From positions 1 through 26,078 of the forward strand of contig JADHLR010000006.1 of NCBI GenBank assembly GCA_016780525.1: a DNA stretch of 26,078 bases. Reading direction: 5' to 3'. A model generated the notes under the pieces. The model was not told where the DNA came from. It saw nothing but the letters and a program-made list of their open reading frames with translations, and ran no database searches. Source of the DNA: Candidatus Puniceispirillum sp. Lineage in GTDB: Bacteria > Pseudomonadota > Alphaproteobacteria > Puniceispirillales > Puniceispirillaceae. Numbering within the stretch: position 1 is the stretch's first letter; each line of letters begins with the position of its first letter. Position numbers and translations under genes: made by a program. Of this stretch, positions 7,283 to 15,116 are shown piece by piece.

Positions 7283-9143
7283 CCGTCATGCCTGCGGCGA
7301 ATCGATCTAACAGATGCGCGCGCAAAATTTCTCTGGTCATTGCCTGTGCCACATCATCCTGACCAATGGTGCGCAACGCAGTGATGACGTGCGCCAGATC
7401 ATTCGGGTTAAGCTTTTCCAGCGGGCCAGTTTGCATCAGCCAGTTGGCCAGCAACACCGTTTCAGCAACCCGCCGATTGTCGGCAGACTGTGCCAAAGCC
7501 CCAAGCAACACCGGCGATAATGATGTAAAGGACTGTCGTGTCAACGCACTGTCGCGGGCAAGCGTGAACCAGTCCTGATCCGGTAAAACCGCGCCAGCTG
7601 CCTGCAGCACCGGCACCAGCGACCACATGCCAAGATCACTGATAACGCCGGTTTGCACTGTCCCGCTATCGGTTATCTGCAACAATTGTGCGGCGCGCAA
7701 TGCATCATCATTATCGGTAAAACCCTCGATAGATGAGGTGTCTTCAGGCTGATCAAGCGCCAGCAGCATGGAGATTTTCGGGGCCACGCCATCTTCATTA
7801 AAACGCATATCTGCGGCGGCGTAATTATCCGAAATCGCATCGCGGATCAACTCGGCATAAAGCGGCAGCATCAATGCCCCATTGCCGTCTGCAATCTCTA
7901 CCGCCATCGCCGCAACAACCCGGGACAAGCGTTGGTCAGACGCATCGGCATCAATAGCCCGCCACGCCATCGCCGTTGTCAGCGCGGTAGATTCGCCATC
8001 AAGCTGTGCCAGTGCCAGGCTTGGATCGCCATCAACCGGGCCAGCGTTACGCCATAATTTGCTAACCTGATTATGGTCAATCAAGCCGCGGCTCAGACCA
8101 TCAAAGGTCGACACCATACGCGCATCTTCACCCAGAAATTTAAGCTGCACAACGCTTTGCGCCATCTGCGACGGCAATACCGCAAGACCTTCCAGCGGGA
8201 TCGAGCGATTAACCACATCCATCAGCACAATATGCATCGTATCCAGCGTGTTTGGATCGATATTTTCTGCCGGAACGCCAGTCAACATTTCCCGCGTCAG
8301 GGCAAAGAAAACCGGGTCTTCAACACCATTCGCCGCAAGAATATCAGCGGCAAATCGGGCACCGCCAGCATTGCCCTGCACGGCATGACAAATCACATTC
8401 GCCTTATGCCAGAAAGGATCCAGCGATGCCGCCACCTGCTCGCCAACAATGCCGCAGGCAGCGGCATCATTTCGCATCATCAATTCATGTTCGACTAACC
8501 AGCGCTTCCAGCTTGTCCAGCGCGGCGAGTCCGGCAATTGATTCGCCAGCACCGCAAGATCATTTGACCGTCCAGCCCGCGCCAGCCAGGCAAGGCGCGC
8601 CGCCACCAGTTCAGCCGCAACAAGATTGGCACCGCTTGGCGGCACAGACTGTTTTGCCACCACCCGGTATGACAAATCTGTCAGCGCTTTCGAATGGCTG
8701 ATAACAGCCGCCTTTTCCAGCAGAAATACCGCATCGGACGCGGATGTTCCACGCCAGATCATCGCGTCCAGCCCCCGATCATTGGCATCATCACTGCCAA
8801 CACCAATCGCCGCCAGACCAACTTCGGAAATTTTGCGGCGTCCGAGGCTCACCTGCGCATAAGCCGCACTGGTATTGGCAAGGCTGTCATCCGCGGCGGA
8901 GATGTCCGGGCTCTGACCCGCCGCATCATCTGGCGCCTGATCATCACCCATGACCTGAACCGCCGGGGCTATTATTTGGCCAGCTTTATTATCCGGGTTG
9001 ATGGCGGCTTCGGCTGTGGGGGCATCTTCGATCAGGCTTATTGGCTGATCCGCATCCATGCGCTGTGCCAAAGCCGGTGACGCCGACGCCAGCAACAGCA
9101 TCAACGCGGCCATGCCTATCTGGTTATTTTGATAGCTCGGCAT
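7266..9143 (-). CDS. Exported helical protein of unknown function (alphaproteobacterial xerD-linked family)
   Basis: 625 residues, function not recognised. A clear signal peptide (NNQIGMAALMLLLASASPALA) would be cut after residue 26, so the protein is exported. Residues about 30-95 are acidic, Ala/Pro/Asp-rich and probably disordered; the rest looks alpha-helical and repeat-like, without an enzyme motif. Only two cysteines were seen, C230 and C252, which could form a disulfide in the periplasm. The block GLDAMIWRGTSA (124-135) and the location between aroK and xerD match proteins I remember from Rhodospirillales that are loosely labelled antifreeze-glycopeptide-related; that label has no functional support. 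Its start overlaps the stop of the 45-residue gene upstream by 20 bases, and its end overlaps the xerD start. Confidence 0.85.
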   Translation of the reverse strand: MPSYQNNQIGMAALMLLLASASPALAQRMDADQPISLIEDAPTAEAAINPDNKAGQIIAPAVQVMGDDQAPDDAAGQSPDISAADDSLANTSAAYAQVSLGRRKISEVGLAAIGVGSDDANDRGLDAMIWRGTSASDAVFLLEKAAVISHSKALTDLSYRVVAKQSVPPSGANLVAAELVAARLAWLARAGRSNDLAVLANQLPDSPRWTSWKRWLVEHELMMRNDAAACGIVGEQVAASLDPFWHKANVICHAVQGNAGGARFAADILAANGVEDPVFFALTREMLTGVPAENIDPNTLDTMHIVLMDVVNRSIPLEGLAVLPSQMAQSVVQLKFLGEDARMVSTFDGLSRGLIDHNQVSKLWRNAGPVDGDPSLALAQLDGESTALTTAMAWRAIDADASDQRLSRVVAAMAVEIADGNGALMLPLYAELIRDAISDNYAAADMRFNEDGVAPKISMLLALDQPEDTSSIEGFTDNDDALRAAQLLQITDSGTVQTGVISDLGMWSLVPVLQAAGAVLPDQDWFTLARDSALTRQSFTSLSPVLLGALAQSADNRRVAETVLLANWLMQTGPLEKLNPNDLAHVITALRTIGQDDVAQAMTREILRAHLLDRFAAGMTDGTAS

Positions 9144-9261
9144 CTGGGATCACCTTATTAATTGCAACTGTTGGGGCCGGAATGTGCCAGCTTGACAGCA
9201 AAACAACGCCGCCTAATGACAGACCGACGAAGAGAAATAAAAAAATAGCTAAACGTGTCAT
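9124..9261 (-). CDS. Small single-span membrane protein (45 residues)
   Basis: Reading on the minus strand from ATG 9261 to TAA 9124 gives 45 residues. They comprise a basic start (MTR), one hydrophobic span (LAIFLFLFVGLSLGGVVLL), then a short tail WHIPAPTVAINKVIPDAEL. A GAGGA Shine-Dalgarno lies five bases before the ATG. The stop overlaps the start of the exported 625-residue protein by 20 bases, and that gene's own AAGGTGAT ribosome site lies inside this one, so the two are translationally coupled. From memory, short proteins with the tail pattern W-x-IPAPT...KVIPD precede the same exported family in other alphaproteobacteria. Function unknown; an inner-membrane partner of the exported protein is a guess. 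It is easily missed by gene finders because of its length. Confidence 0.8.
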   Translation of the reverse strand: MTRLAIFLFLFVGLSLGGVVLLSSWHIPAPTVAINKVIPDAELSK

Positions 9262-9294
9262 TCGATCCTCAACGACCCTGTGGTTTGCAACAAC

Positions 9295-9313
9295 TTACAC
9301 ATAAATGGTGTAA
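9295..9313. promoter_or_regulatory. Inverted repeat in the divergent aroK / small-membrane-protein spacer
   Basis: TTACAC (9295-9300), seven-base spacer, GTGTAA (9308-9313). It lies 34 bases upstream of the small membrane protein gene. Symmetry and position fit a repressor or activator site, but six-base arms can occur by chance. The rest of the 243-base spacer (9262-9504) holds one hairpin and one palindrome, listed separately, and no gene I can support. Confidence 0.3.
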
Positions 9314-9415
9314 AAAGCAGGTTTTTGTGTCCAGATTATGTCGTGAATCGGGCCAAGTTACCAGTCCCCAAAATCTTTTCACCGCGCCCGTGACCGCACA
9401 CATCCTTTTTGATCC

Positions 9416-9438
9416 GGCGCTGGCCGTGATGCAGCGCC
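9416..9438 (+). promoter_or_regulatory. Hairpin in the aroK leader region
   Basis: GGCGCTG (9416-9422) pairs with CAGCGCC (9432-9438) across a nine-base loop. It is a strong seven-pair GC-rich stem about 65 bases before the aroK start. There is no U-tract, so it is not an intrinsic terminator. It could be a leader structure if transcription starts upstream of it; this is not shown. Confidence 0.3.
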
Positions 9439-9490
9439 ATGATCATCGCCGGATAATCGCGTTCTTCTATTGGCCTAATAGCCAGCCAAC

Positions 9491-9504
9491 GCTATGATCA
9501 TAGC
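9491..9504. promoter_or_regulatory. Perfect 14-bp palindrome touching the aroK start codon
   Basis: GCTATGATCATAGC is a perfect palindrome whose last base is directly before the aroK ATG at 9505. It occupies the place where a Shine-Dalgarno should be, and none is present. It could be a protein-binding site, or a foldback that affects translation start. The sequence is certain; any function is inference. Confidence 0.4.
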
Positions 9505-10086
9505 ATGATGACAGGTAACATTTCTGCAGCCATTCCAAAACCGGCCGGGGCGACGCTGCCAGGGCTCGATAAACCGATTGCCCTTGTTGGCTTGATGGGA
9601 AGCGGCAAATCGGTTGTTGGACGGCGTTTGGCCAGACAGCTTCAGTTGAAATTTGCCGATAGTGACCAGCTTGTCACAAAAATGGCCGGGGTCACTATTG
9701 CCGATATTTTTGATCTGGCCGGTGAAGCCAAATTTCGGGATATGGAATTTCGCGCCATTCAAAAACAGCTGCAAAAGCCGCCACATGTGCTGGCGACTGG
9801 AGGCGGCGCATTTTGCCAACCGCAAACAGCCGCCCTGTTACGCGACAATGCGCTTGTAGTCTGGCTGCAGGCCAGCCCGGAAACCCTGCTCAAACGGATT
9901 GGCGATGTCAGCAGCCGGCCGTTGCTGCAAACCGCATCACCCTTGCAGATTTTGCAACAGCTCAGCGCCACACGCGAACCCTTTTACAGCAAAGCGCATC
10001 TGCATCTCAACACAGATGGGTTAAGCATGGCAAAAGCCGTGGCCGCTCTGGTCAGCACACTTGACAGCTATCTGGCAAAACAATAG
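9505..10086 (+). CDS. aroK: Shikimate kinase
   Basis: 193 residues. It phosphorylates shikimate at the 3-hydroxyl with ATP in aromatic amino acid synthesis. The P-loop GLMGSGKS is at 29-36, the Mg/shikimate aspartates D52 and D54 are in FADSD, R78 is in the FRDME block, the GGG shikimate-binding turn is at 99-101 (LATGGGAF), and the lid arginine is R138 in SSRPLL. The frame is closed by a stop upstream at 9454, and ATG 9505 or the adjacent ATG 9508 is the first start available; neither has a Shine-Dalgarno. The N-terminal extension of about 20 residues before the first strand is common in alphaproteobacteria. aroB follows after 11 bases, so aroK-aroB form an operon, as in many proteobacteria. 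Confidence 0.96.
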   Translation: MMTGNISAAIPKPAGATLPGLDKPIALVGLMGSGKSVVGRRLARQLQLKFADSDQLVTKMAGVTIADIFDLAGEAKFRDMEFRAIQKQLQKPPHVLATGGGAFCQPQTAALLRDNALVVWLQASPETLLKRIGDVSSRPLLQTASPLQILQQLSATREPFYSKAHLHLNTDGLSMAKAVAALVSTLDSYLAKQ

Positions 10087-10097
10087 GTGATGTGGCT

Positions 10098-11213
10098 ATG
10101 ACGCAAACACAACTGACAGTCGGTCTTGGCGACCGCGCCTATGACATCACCATTGGCCCCGGGCTGATTGATCAGGCTGGTAGCCTGCTTGGTGAGATTG
10201 CTGCTGGCCGGCATATTATTATTGTGAGTGATGATCATGTTGCGCCCTTGCATATGCAGCGGCTTTGCGACAGCTTGTCACCGGTGGCCCGCCAGCTCGA
10301 TCAGTGCGTTGTGGCGGCAGGTGAGTCCAGCAAATCAATGGCGGTGCTGGCACAATTGCTCGATGATATTCTGGCCATTGGCATTGACCGGTCGGTATTG
10401 CTGATTGCTTTTGGTGGCGGTGTGATTGGTGATCTGGCCGGATTTGCCGCGGCATCTTTGCTGCGCGGTGTTGATTTTGTGCAAATCCCGACAAGTCTAC
10501 TGGCCCAGGTTGACAGCTCGGTCGGCGGCAAAACCGGGGTGAATGCGAAAGCCGGCAAAAATCTGATTGGTGCTTTTTATCAGCCCCGCGCGGTGTTGGC
10601 CGACACCAGCTTGCTGGCAACTTTGCCGGCGCGCGAACTGCGGGCTGGCTATGCCGAAGTGGTGAAATATGGCCTGTTGGGCGATGCCGGGTTTTTTGAC
10701 TGGCTGGAAACACATGGCGACCAGCTTCTGGCATTAGCACCGGATGCGCTGCAACACGCCATCCACACCTCATGCAGTGCCAAAGCCCGAATCGTTGAGG
10801 CCGATGAACGCGAAGCTGGCACACGCGCCTTGCTCAATCTCGGCCATACCTTTGGCCATGCCTTTGAGGCGGTGGCCAATTATGACGGGCGGTTGCTGCA
10901 TGGCGAGGCAGTTGCCGCCGGCATGGGGCTGGCATTTGATCTGTCGGTTGAACTGGGGTTATGCCCGCAGCAAGATGCCGACAGATGCAAACATCATCTC
11001 CGCCATAGCGGTCTGCCATCCGGCCAAAAAAGCCTACCGGCCGGCAATGCCAGTGCTGAAATTTTGCTGGCGCATATGAAACATGACAAAAAAACACGCA
11101 ATGGCGTCATGCATTTCGTCTTGGCGCGGTCGATTGGCGATACATTTGTGCATGGTGAAGTGCCGGAACAGATTGTGACAGCGGTGCTGGAGCGAGGCTA
11201 TGATGCTGTCTAG
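10098..11213 (+). CDS. aroB: 3-dehydroquinate synthase
   Basis: 371 residues. AroB turns DAHP into 3-dehydroquinate, the second step of the shikimate pathway, using NAD and a divalent metal. The NAD-binding signature GGGVIGDLAGF is at 106-116, followed by PTSLLAQVDSSVGGKTGVN, and the metal-ligand regions AEVVKYGLL, NLGHTFGHAFE and HGEAVAAGM follow in order. ATG 10098 is chosen over GTG 10092 because AGGTGA at 10085-10090 is then well spaced. The end overlaps the next gene by 14 bases, so the transporter downstream is likely translated from the same message. Confidence 0.97.
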   Translation: MTQTQLTVGLGDRAYDITIGPGLIDQAGSLLGEIAAGRHIIIVSDDHVAPLHMQRLCDSLSPVARQLDQCVVAAGESSKSMAVLAQLLDDILAIGIDRSVLLIAFGGGVIGDLAGFAAASLLRGVDFVQIPTSLLAQVDSSVGGKTGVNAKAGKNLIGAFYQPRAVLADTSLLATLPARELRAGYAEVVKYGLLGDAGFFDWLETHGDQLLALAPDALQHAIHTSCSAKARIVEADEREAGTRALLNLGHTFGHAFEAVANYDGRLLHGEAVAAGMGLAFDLSVELGLCPQQDADRCKHHLRHSGLPSGQKSLPAGNASAEILLAHMKHDKKTRNGVMHFVLARSIGDTFVHGEVPEQIVTAVLERGYDAV

Positions 11214-12453
11214 TCTATGGCTATTAGCGCTCACCGTGGGTGTTTTGATTGTCGCATCAGCGTTTTTTTCAAGTTCAGAAACAGCGCTGACCGCCGCATC
11301 CGATGCGCGCATGCGGCAACTTGCCAACAAAGGCAACAAACGCGCCAAAATTGTTGAAAAGCTGCGGGCTGACCGCGAAGGGCTGATCGGTTCAATCCTG
11401 ATTGGCAATAATGCCGTCAATGTTCTTGGCTCGGCGCTTGCTACCAGTTTCGCCATCAGATTATTTGGCGAGGGCGGGCTGGTCTGGGCGACCATTGGCA
11501 TGACCGTATTGCTGGTGGTATTTGCCGAAGTGATGCCCAAAACCTATGCCTTTACCTATGCCGATAGCTATGCCCTGCGGATTGCGCCGGCGTTGCAATT
11601 GGTGGTTCGGGCGCTTAGCCCGCTGTCGGTTGGGATCAGATGGCTGGCAACCCGCATCATTCGCCCCAACCCACATGCCAATGACGACCGCGAGGAAGAA
11701 TTACGCGGACTGATTGAATTGCAGGGCAATGATGCCAATGCCGATGACCGCGAACGCAAAGCGATGCTGTCGTCGATCTTGGATCTGAACGAAATTTCGG
11801 TCGAAGCCATTATGACGCATCGCGGCACTGTCAGTATGATCAATGCCGATGATCAGGTTGAGGATATTTTGCGCTTTGTGTTGAATTCACCGCATACGCG
11901 ACATCCGGTATTTTCCGGCAAGCCTGATAATATTATCGGTGTGTTGCATGTGAAAGACCTGCTGCGGGCTGTTGGCGAGGCTGAAACCGACGCGACGCTG
12001 CCGGAAACCGTGCAAAATATTGCCAGTGATGCCTATTTCATCCCGGAAACAACGCTTCTGTTTGACCAGCTGCAGGCGTTCAGGTCGCGGCGCGAACATT
12101 TTGCCGTTGTTGTTGATGAATATGGTGATTTTCGTGGCATCGTCACGCTGGAAGATATTTTGGAAGAAATTGTCGGTGATATTGATGACGAGCATGATAT
12201 TGATCTTGCCGGACTGACCCCACAGGCGGATGGATCCTGGCTGGTTGACGGCAATGTGACCATTCGTGATTTAAACCGGGCACTTGGCTGGCAACTGCCC
12301 GACGAGGATGCCTCGACACTGGCCGGATTGGTGTTATTTGAAAGCCGCACCATTCCCAGCCCCGGTCAGGAATTTCGCTTTCATGAGATCCGCTTTCGTA
12401 TTGTCAAACGCAAGGGCAACAGGCTGACGCAGATCAGATTATGGGCAAAATAA
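11200..12453 (+). CDS. CorC/HlyC-type (CNNM-like) membrane protein with CBS pair
   Basis: 417 residues. Order of domains: DUF21/CNNM transmembrane domain (about 1-180, with hydrophobic spans near 5-24, 62-88, 95-112 and 125-150), a CBS pair (about 200-325, including EIMTH-like EAIMTHRGTVSM and GIVTLEDILEEIVGDI), and a C-terminal CorC_HlyC domain (about 335-417). Relatives take part in Mg2+ or Co2+ homeostasis; haemolysin in old names is misleading. ATG 11200 overlaps the aroB end and has GAGCGAGG before it. Its place after aroK-aroB is conserved in many alphaproteobacteria but has no known pathway reason. A cobalt role next to cobS/cobT is tempting, but those genes form a separate group. Confidence 0.93.
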   Translation: MMLSSLWLLALTVGVLIVASAFFSSSETALTAASDARMRQLANKGNKRAKIVEKLRADREGLIGSILIGNNAVNVLGSALATSFAIRLFGEGGLVWATIGMTVLLVVFAEVMPKTYAFTYADSYALRIAPALQLVVRALSPLSVGIRWLATRIIRPNPHANDDREEELRGLIELQGNDANADDRERKAMLSSILDLNEISVEAIMTHRGTVSMINADDQVEDILRFVLNSPHTRHPVFSGKPDNIIGVLHVKDLLRAVGEAETDATLPETVQNIASDAYFIPETTLLFDQLQAFRSRREHFAVVVDEYGDFRGIVTLEDILEEIVGDIDDEHDIDLAGLTPQADGSWLVDGNVTIRDLNRALGWQLPDEDASTLAGLVLFESRTIPSPGQEFRFHEIRFRIVKRKGNRLTQIRLWAK

Positions 12454-12477
12454 CCGTTTTGAAAGGGCATATTGCTG

Positions 12478-13092
12478 ATGACCACAGACCCGTCTTCCGC
12501 CCCTAAAATCCCGGCAATGGAAACGCCGCCAACGCCTTATGGCGCTGGTCATGTCACATCGCTCAGCCCGGCGGTGCCGCGCGAAGCCGTGCATAAACGG
12601 CAGATTAACTGCAATGGCTTTGTCCGCGCCGATGGGCTGTATGATATCGAGGCTGAGCTGACCGATCATAAGACCTATGATTTCCCCAGCGACTTTCGCG
12701 GTACAGTGACGCCCGATCTGGCGGTACATCACATGGTGTTGCGCATCACCATCGACCGCGACCGCGTGATCCAGCATGCCGAAGCCATTACCATCACCGG
12801 CCCCTATGCCATTTGCCCGACCGCCAATGCGGTATTCGACAATCTGGTTGGCTTGCAGATTGGCCCGGGATGGCGGCGCAAGGTGCAGGCGGCAATTGGC
12901 GGGCGGCATGGCTGTACACATATCACCGAATTACTGGGCCCGGTCGCCACCATTGCCTATCAGACCCTGTATGGTGAAGAGGCCCGCCAAAAGCGTCAGT
13001 CCGGCACGCTCAGCGATCAGGACAAACAGGCCAGCCGGTCACAATTGGCGAATAGCTGTGTTGGCTATGCCGATGACAGCAGTGATTCATAA
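12478..13092 (+). CDS. DUF2889 family protein
   Basis: 204 residues. The central part matches what I know as DUF2889: RQINCNGFVRADGLYDIEAE, then DHKTYDFPSDFRG, then HHMVLRITIDRD, AEAITITGPYAICP and IGPGWRRKVQAAIGG, and GCTHITELLGPVATIAYQT near the end. The family is soluble and of unknown function; conserved Cys and His in the last blocks suggest a metal or redox site but no activity is known. ATG 12478 is chosen over TTG 12472; AAAGGG lies 11 bases upstream. It follows the CorC-type gene by 24 bases, so it may close that operon. It converges on the BolA-family gene 31 bases away without a clear terminator. Confidence 0.85.
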   Translation: MTTDPSSAPKIPAMETPPTPYGAGHVTSLSPAVPREAVHKRQINCNGFVRADGLYDIEAELTDHKTYDFPSDFRGTVTPDLAVHHMVLRITIDRDRVIQHAEAITITGPYAICPTANAVFDNLVGLQIGPGWRRKVQAAIGGRHGCTHITELLGPVATIAYQTLYGEEARQKRQSGTLSDQDKQASRSQLANSCVGYADDSSDS

Positions 13093-13123
13093 CCAGCTGC
13101 TCATCAGCGCATTGGACACAGAT

Positions 13124-13381
13124 CTAGCTGGATAAATGCAATTCCAGCGCGTGAATATCACCGGCCAATTCATCTGCCAGAATGGTATTGACCAGGCGGT
13201 GCTGTTGCACACGTGATTTGCCGGCAAAGGCGGTTGCCGTTATCGTAACAGTAAAATGCGTGCCACCGCCTTCACGCCAGCCAGCGTGACCGGCATGATG
13301 ATGGCTGACATCCTCAACCGCCAAATGCTGCGGCGACAACGCATCTTTCAGTTTTTGTGCTATGGTATCTGCGGTTGCCAT
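13124..13381 (-). CDS. BolA family protein
   Basis: 85 residues, normal for the family. The signature region GGGTHFTVTITATAF, then GKSRVQQHRLVNTILADEL contains the conserved HFxVxI strand and the RVxxHRLV helix with the invariant His. BolA proteins pair with monothiol (CGFS) glutaredoxins and help move iron-sulfur clusters; some also bind DNA. The CPYC glutaredoxin in this window is not the usual partner. GGAG lies eight bases before the ATG. It stands alone on the minus strand, divergent from the J-protein gene with 59 bases between the start codons. Confidence 0.93.
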   Translation of the reverse strand: MATADTIAQKLKDALSPQHLAVEDVSHHHAGHAGWREGGGTHFTVTITATAFAGKSRVQQHRLVNTILADELAGDIHALELHLSS

Positions 13382-13440
13382 GTGCTATCTCCGGCTGGGG
13401 GTTTTGTATTTGCGATTAATAATGATTTATAGTGGATCAT

Positions 13441-14019
13441 ATGATGAGACGCGCCGACGCACCAGACCTTAACAGCAATGACGATGATGATGACAACCGG
13501 CAGCGGCGCTGTGCGGCCGATGGGTGCATCGAAGAAGGTGCGTATCCGGCGCCAAAATCCCGCTCGGCATTGCGCGATTATCTGTGGTTTTGCCTTGAAC
13601 ATGTGCGCGAATATAACAAATCATGGAATTATTATGAGGGGTTGCAAGGTGCGGCGCTTGAAGCTGAGATCCGGCGGGCGACCACATGGGAGCGCCCAAG
13701 CTGGAAATTTGCCACCGGCAAGCCAAGCGAAAACAGCTTTGAAGACCCGCTGGGGCTGTTTGATTTTGACAATCGTGAAGCTGGCCCGGCGCAGCGTCAG
13801 ATCACCCCAGAGGAACGGCGGGCCTGGCAAATACTGCAATTGTCGCCGGTCACAGATATTGATATAGTCAAAAAACAATATAAGCGGCTGGTCAAACAGA
13901 CCCATCCTGATAAAAATGGGGGTGACGCCGCTGCCGAAGAACGGCTAAAAGATATCAATCTTGCCTACTCACTTATTCGAAAGAGCCTTGTCACCAGCGG
14001 CGAAACAGCCGCGCATTAA
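13441..14019 (+). CDS. J-domain protein with N-terminal Cys-containing domain
   Basis: 192 residues from ATG 13441. The J domain is at the C-terminus, with HPD at residues 155-157 (KQTHPDKNGG) after the helix YKRLVK; J domains stimulate the ATPase of DnaK. The N-terminal half has an acidic start, then C24, C29 and C51 with His54 in RCAADGCIEEGAYPAP and YLWFCLEHVREYN, a possible zinc site. This arrangement is known in alphaproteobacteria next to BolA and cobS. Possible starts are GTG 13432, ATG 13441 and ATG 13444; none has a Shine-Dalgarno, so the exact N-terminus is open. cobS begins 32 bases downstream on the same strand, so co-transcription is likely. The client of this chaperone partner is unknown. 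Confidence 0.9.
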   Translation: MMRRADAPDLNSNDDDDDNRQRRCAADGCIEEGAYPAPKSRSALRDYLWFCLEHVREYNKSWNYYEGLQGAALEAEIRRATTWERPSWKFATGKPSENSFEDPLGLFDFDNREAGPAQRQITPEERRAWQILQLSPVTDIDIVKKQYKRLVKQTHPDKNGGDAAAEERLKDINLAYSLIRKSLVTSGETAAH

Positions 14020-14051
14020 TCTGAAATTGCTTTTGTGGAGTTTATTCTGTT

Positions 14052-15059
14052 ATGTCCGATAACGCTAAATTTGTGCCGACACCCGCGCACCCTCTGTCTG
14101 GCCCCGATACCGAGGTGAATGCGCGTGACGTATTTGGCATTGATGTTGATATGATGGTGCCGGCGTTTAGCGCGGCGTCGGATTATGTGCCCAATCTGGA
14201 TCCGAACTATCAATTTGACCATGACACCACAATCGCCATTCTGGCTGGTTTCGCGCATAATCGGCGGGTGATGGTTCAGGGCTATCACGGCACTGGCAAA
14301 TCAACCCATATCGAACAGGTCGCGGCGCGGCTGAACTGGCCCTGTATCCGGGTTAATCTCGACAGCCATATCAGCCGTATCGATCTGATCGGTAAAGATG
14401 CGATTGTGCTGCGCGATGGCAAGCAAGTGACCGAATTCCGCGAAGGGATTTTGCCATGGGCGCTGCAAAACCCGGTGGCACTTGTTTTTGATGAATATGA
14501 CGCGGGTCGTGCGGATGTGATGTTTGTGATTCAGCGCGTGCTTGAAGTGGATGGCAAGCTGACCTTGCTTGACAGCAATAAGGTGATCCATCCAAATCCG
14601 CATTTCCGGCTGTTTGCCACGGCCAACACTGTCGGGCTTGGTGACACCACCGGACTGTATCACGGCACCCAGCAGATCAATCAGGGTCAAATGGACCGCT
14701 GGTCAATTGTCTCCACATTGAATTACCTGCCGCATGATGACGAAGTTGGTATCGTGACCGCGAAAGTGCCACAATATGCTGATAAAAACGGGGCCGAACA
14801 GGTGGCGGCGATGGTGCGCATGGCCGATTTGACCCGTAAAGGCTTTATGGCTGGTGATCTGTCCACGGTGATGTCGCCGCGCACGGTTATTACTTGGGCC
14901 GAAAACACCGCTATTTTTGGTGACATGACGCTGGCCTTCCGTTTGACCTTTTTAAATAAGTGCGACGAAGTTGAGCGTCCGACAGTGGCTGAATATTATC
15001 AGCGTTGTTTCGGCATTGACCTTCCCGAGGCACCGGTGCGGCAAGCCAACGCCAGCTAG
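14052..15059 (+). CDS. cobS: Aerobic cobaltochelatase subunit CobS
   Basis: 335 residues. CobS is the AAA+ ATPase that, with CobT, drives cobalt insertion by CobN into hydrogenobyrinate a,c-diamide in aerobic cobalamin synthesis. Walker A GYHGTGKST is at 77-85 and Walker B ALVFDEYD at 143-150; the sensor region FRLFATANTVGLGD follows, and the protein ends in the usual NKCDEVERPTVAEYYQRCFG block. The N-terminal DVFGIDVDMMVPAFS is the family's own. GGAG lies 11 bases before the ATG. cobT starts 57 bases after the stop. cobN is not in the window, which is normal because cobN usually sits in the main cob cluster. Confidence 0.97.
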   Translation: MSDNAKFVPTPAHPLSGPDTEVNARDVFGIDVDMMVPAFSAASDYVPNLDPNYQFDHDTTIAILAGFAHNRRVMVQGYHGTGKSTHIEQVAARLNWPCIRVNLDSHISRIDLIGKDAIVLRDGKQVTEFREGILPWALQNPVALVFDEYDAGRADVMFVIQRVLEVDGKLTLLDSNKVIHPNPHFRLFATANTVGLGDTTGLYHGTQQINQGQMDRWSIVSTLNYLPHDDEVGIVTAKVPQYADKNGAEQVAAMVRMADLTRKGFMAGDLSTVMSPRTVITWAENTAIFGDMTLAFRLTFLNKCDEVERPTVAEYYQRCFGIDLPEAPVRQANAS

Positions 15060-15116
15060 CCCGGCATTCAAACGACCCGGTGTCGCAGCTGCCGCCACAG
15101 TGAACAGGAACCAAGC

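Noticed and set aside
9255..9497. Plus-strand open frame of 80 codons between the divergent small-membrane-protein gene and aroK
   Set aside because: It starts with GTG inside the start region of the small gene, has no ribosome-binding site, an unusual composition and no recognisable motif. It is most likely a chance frame in a regulatory spacer.
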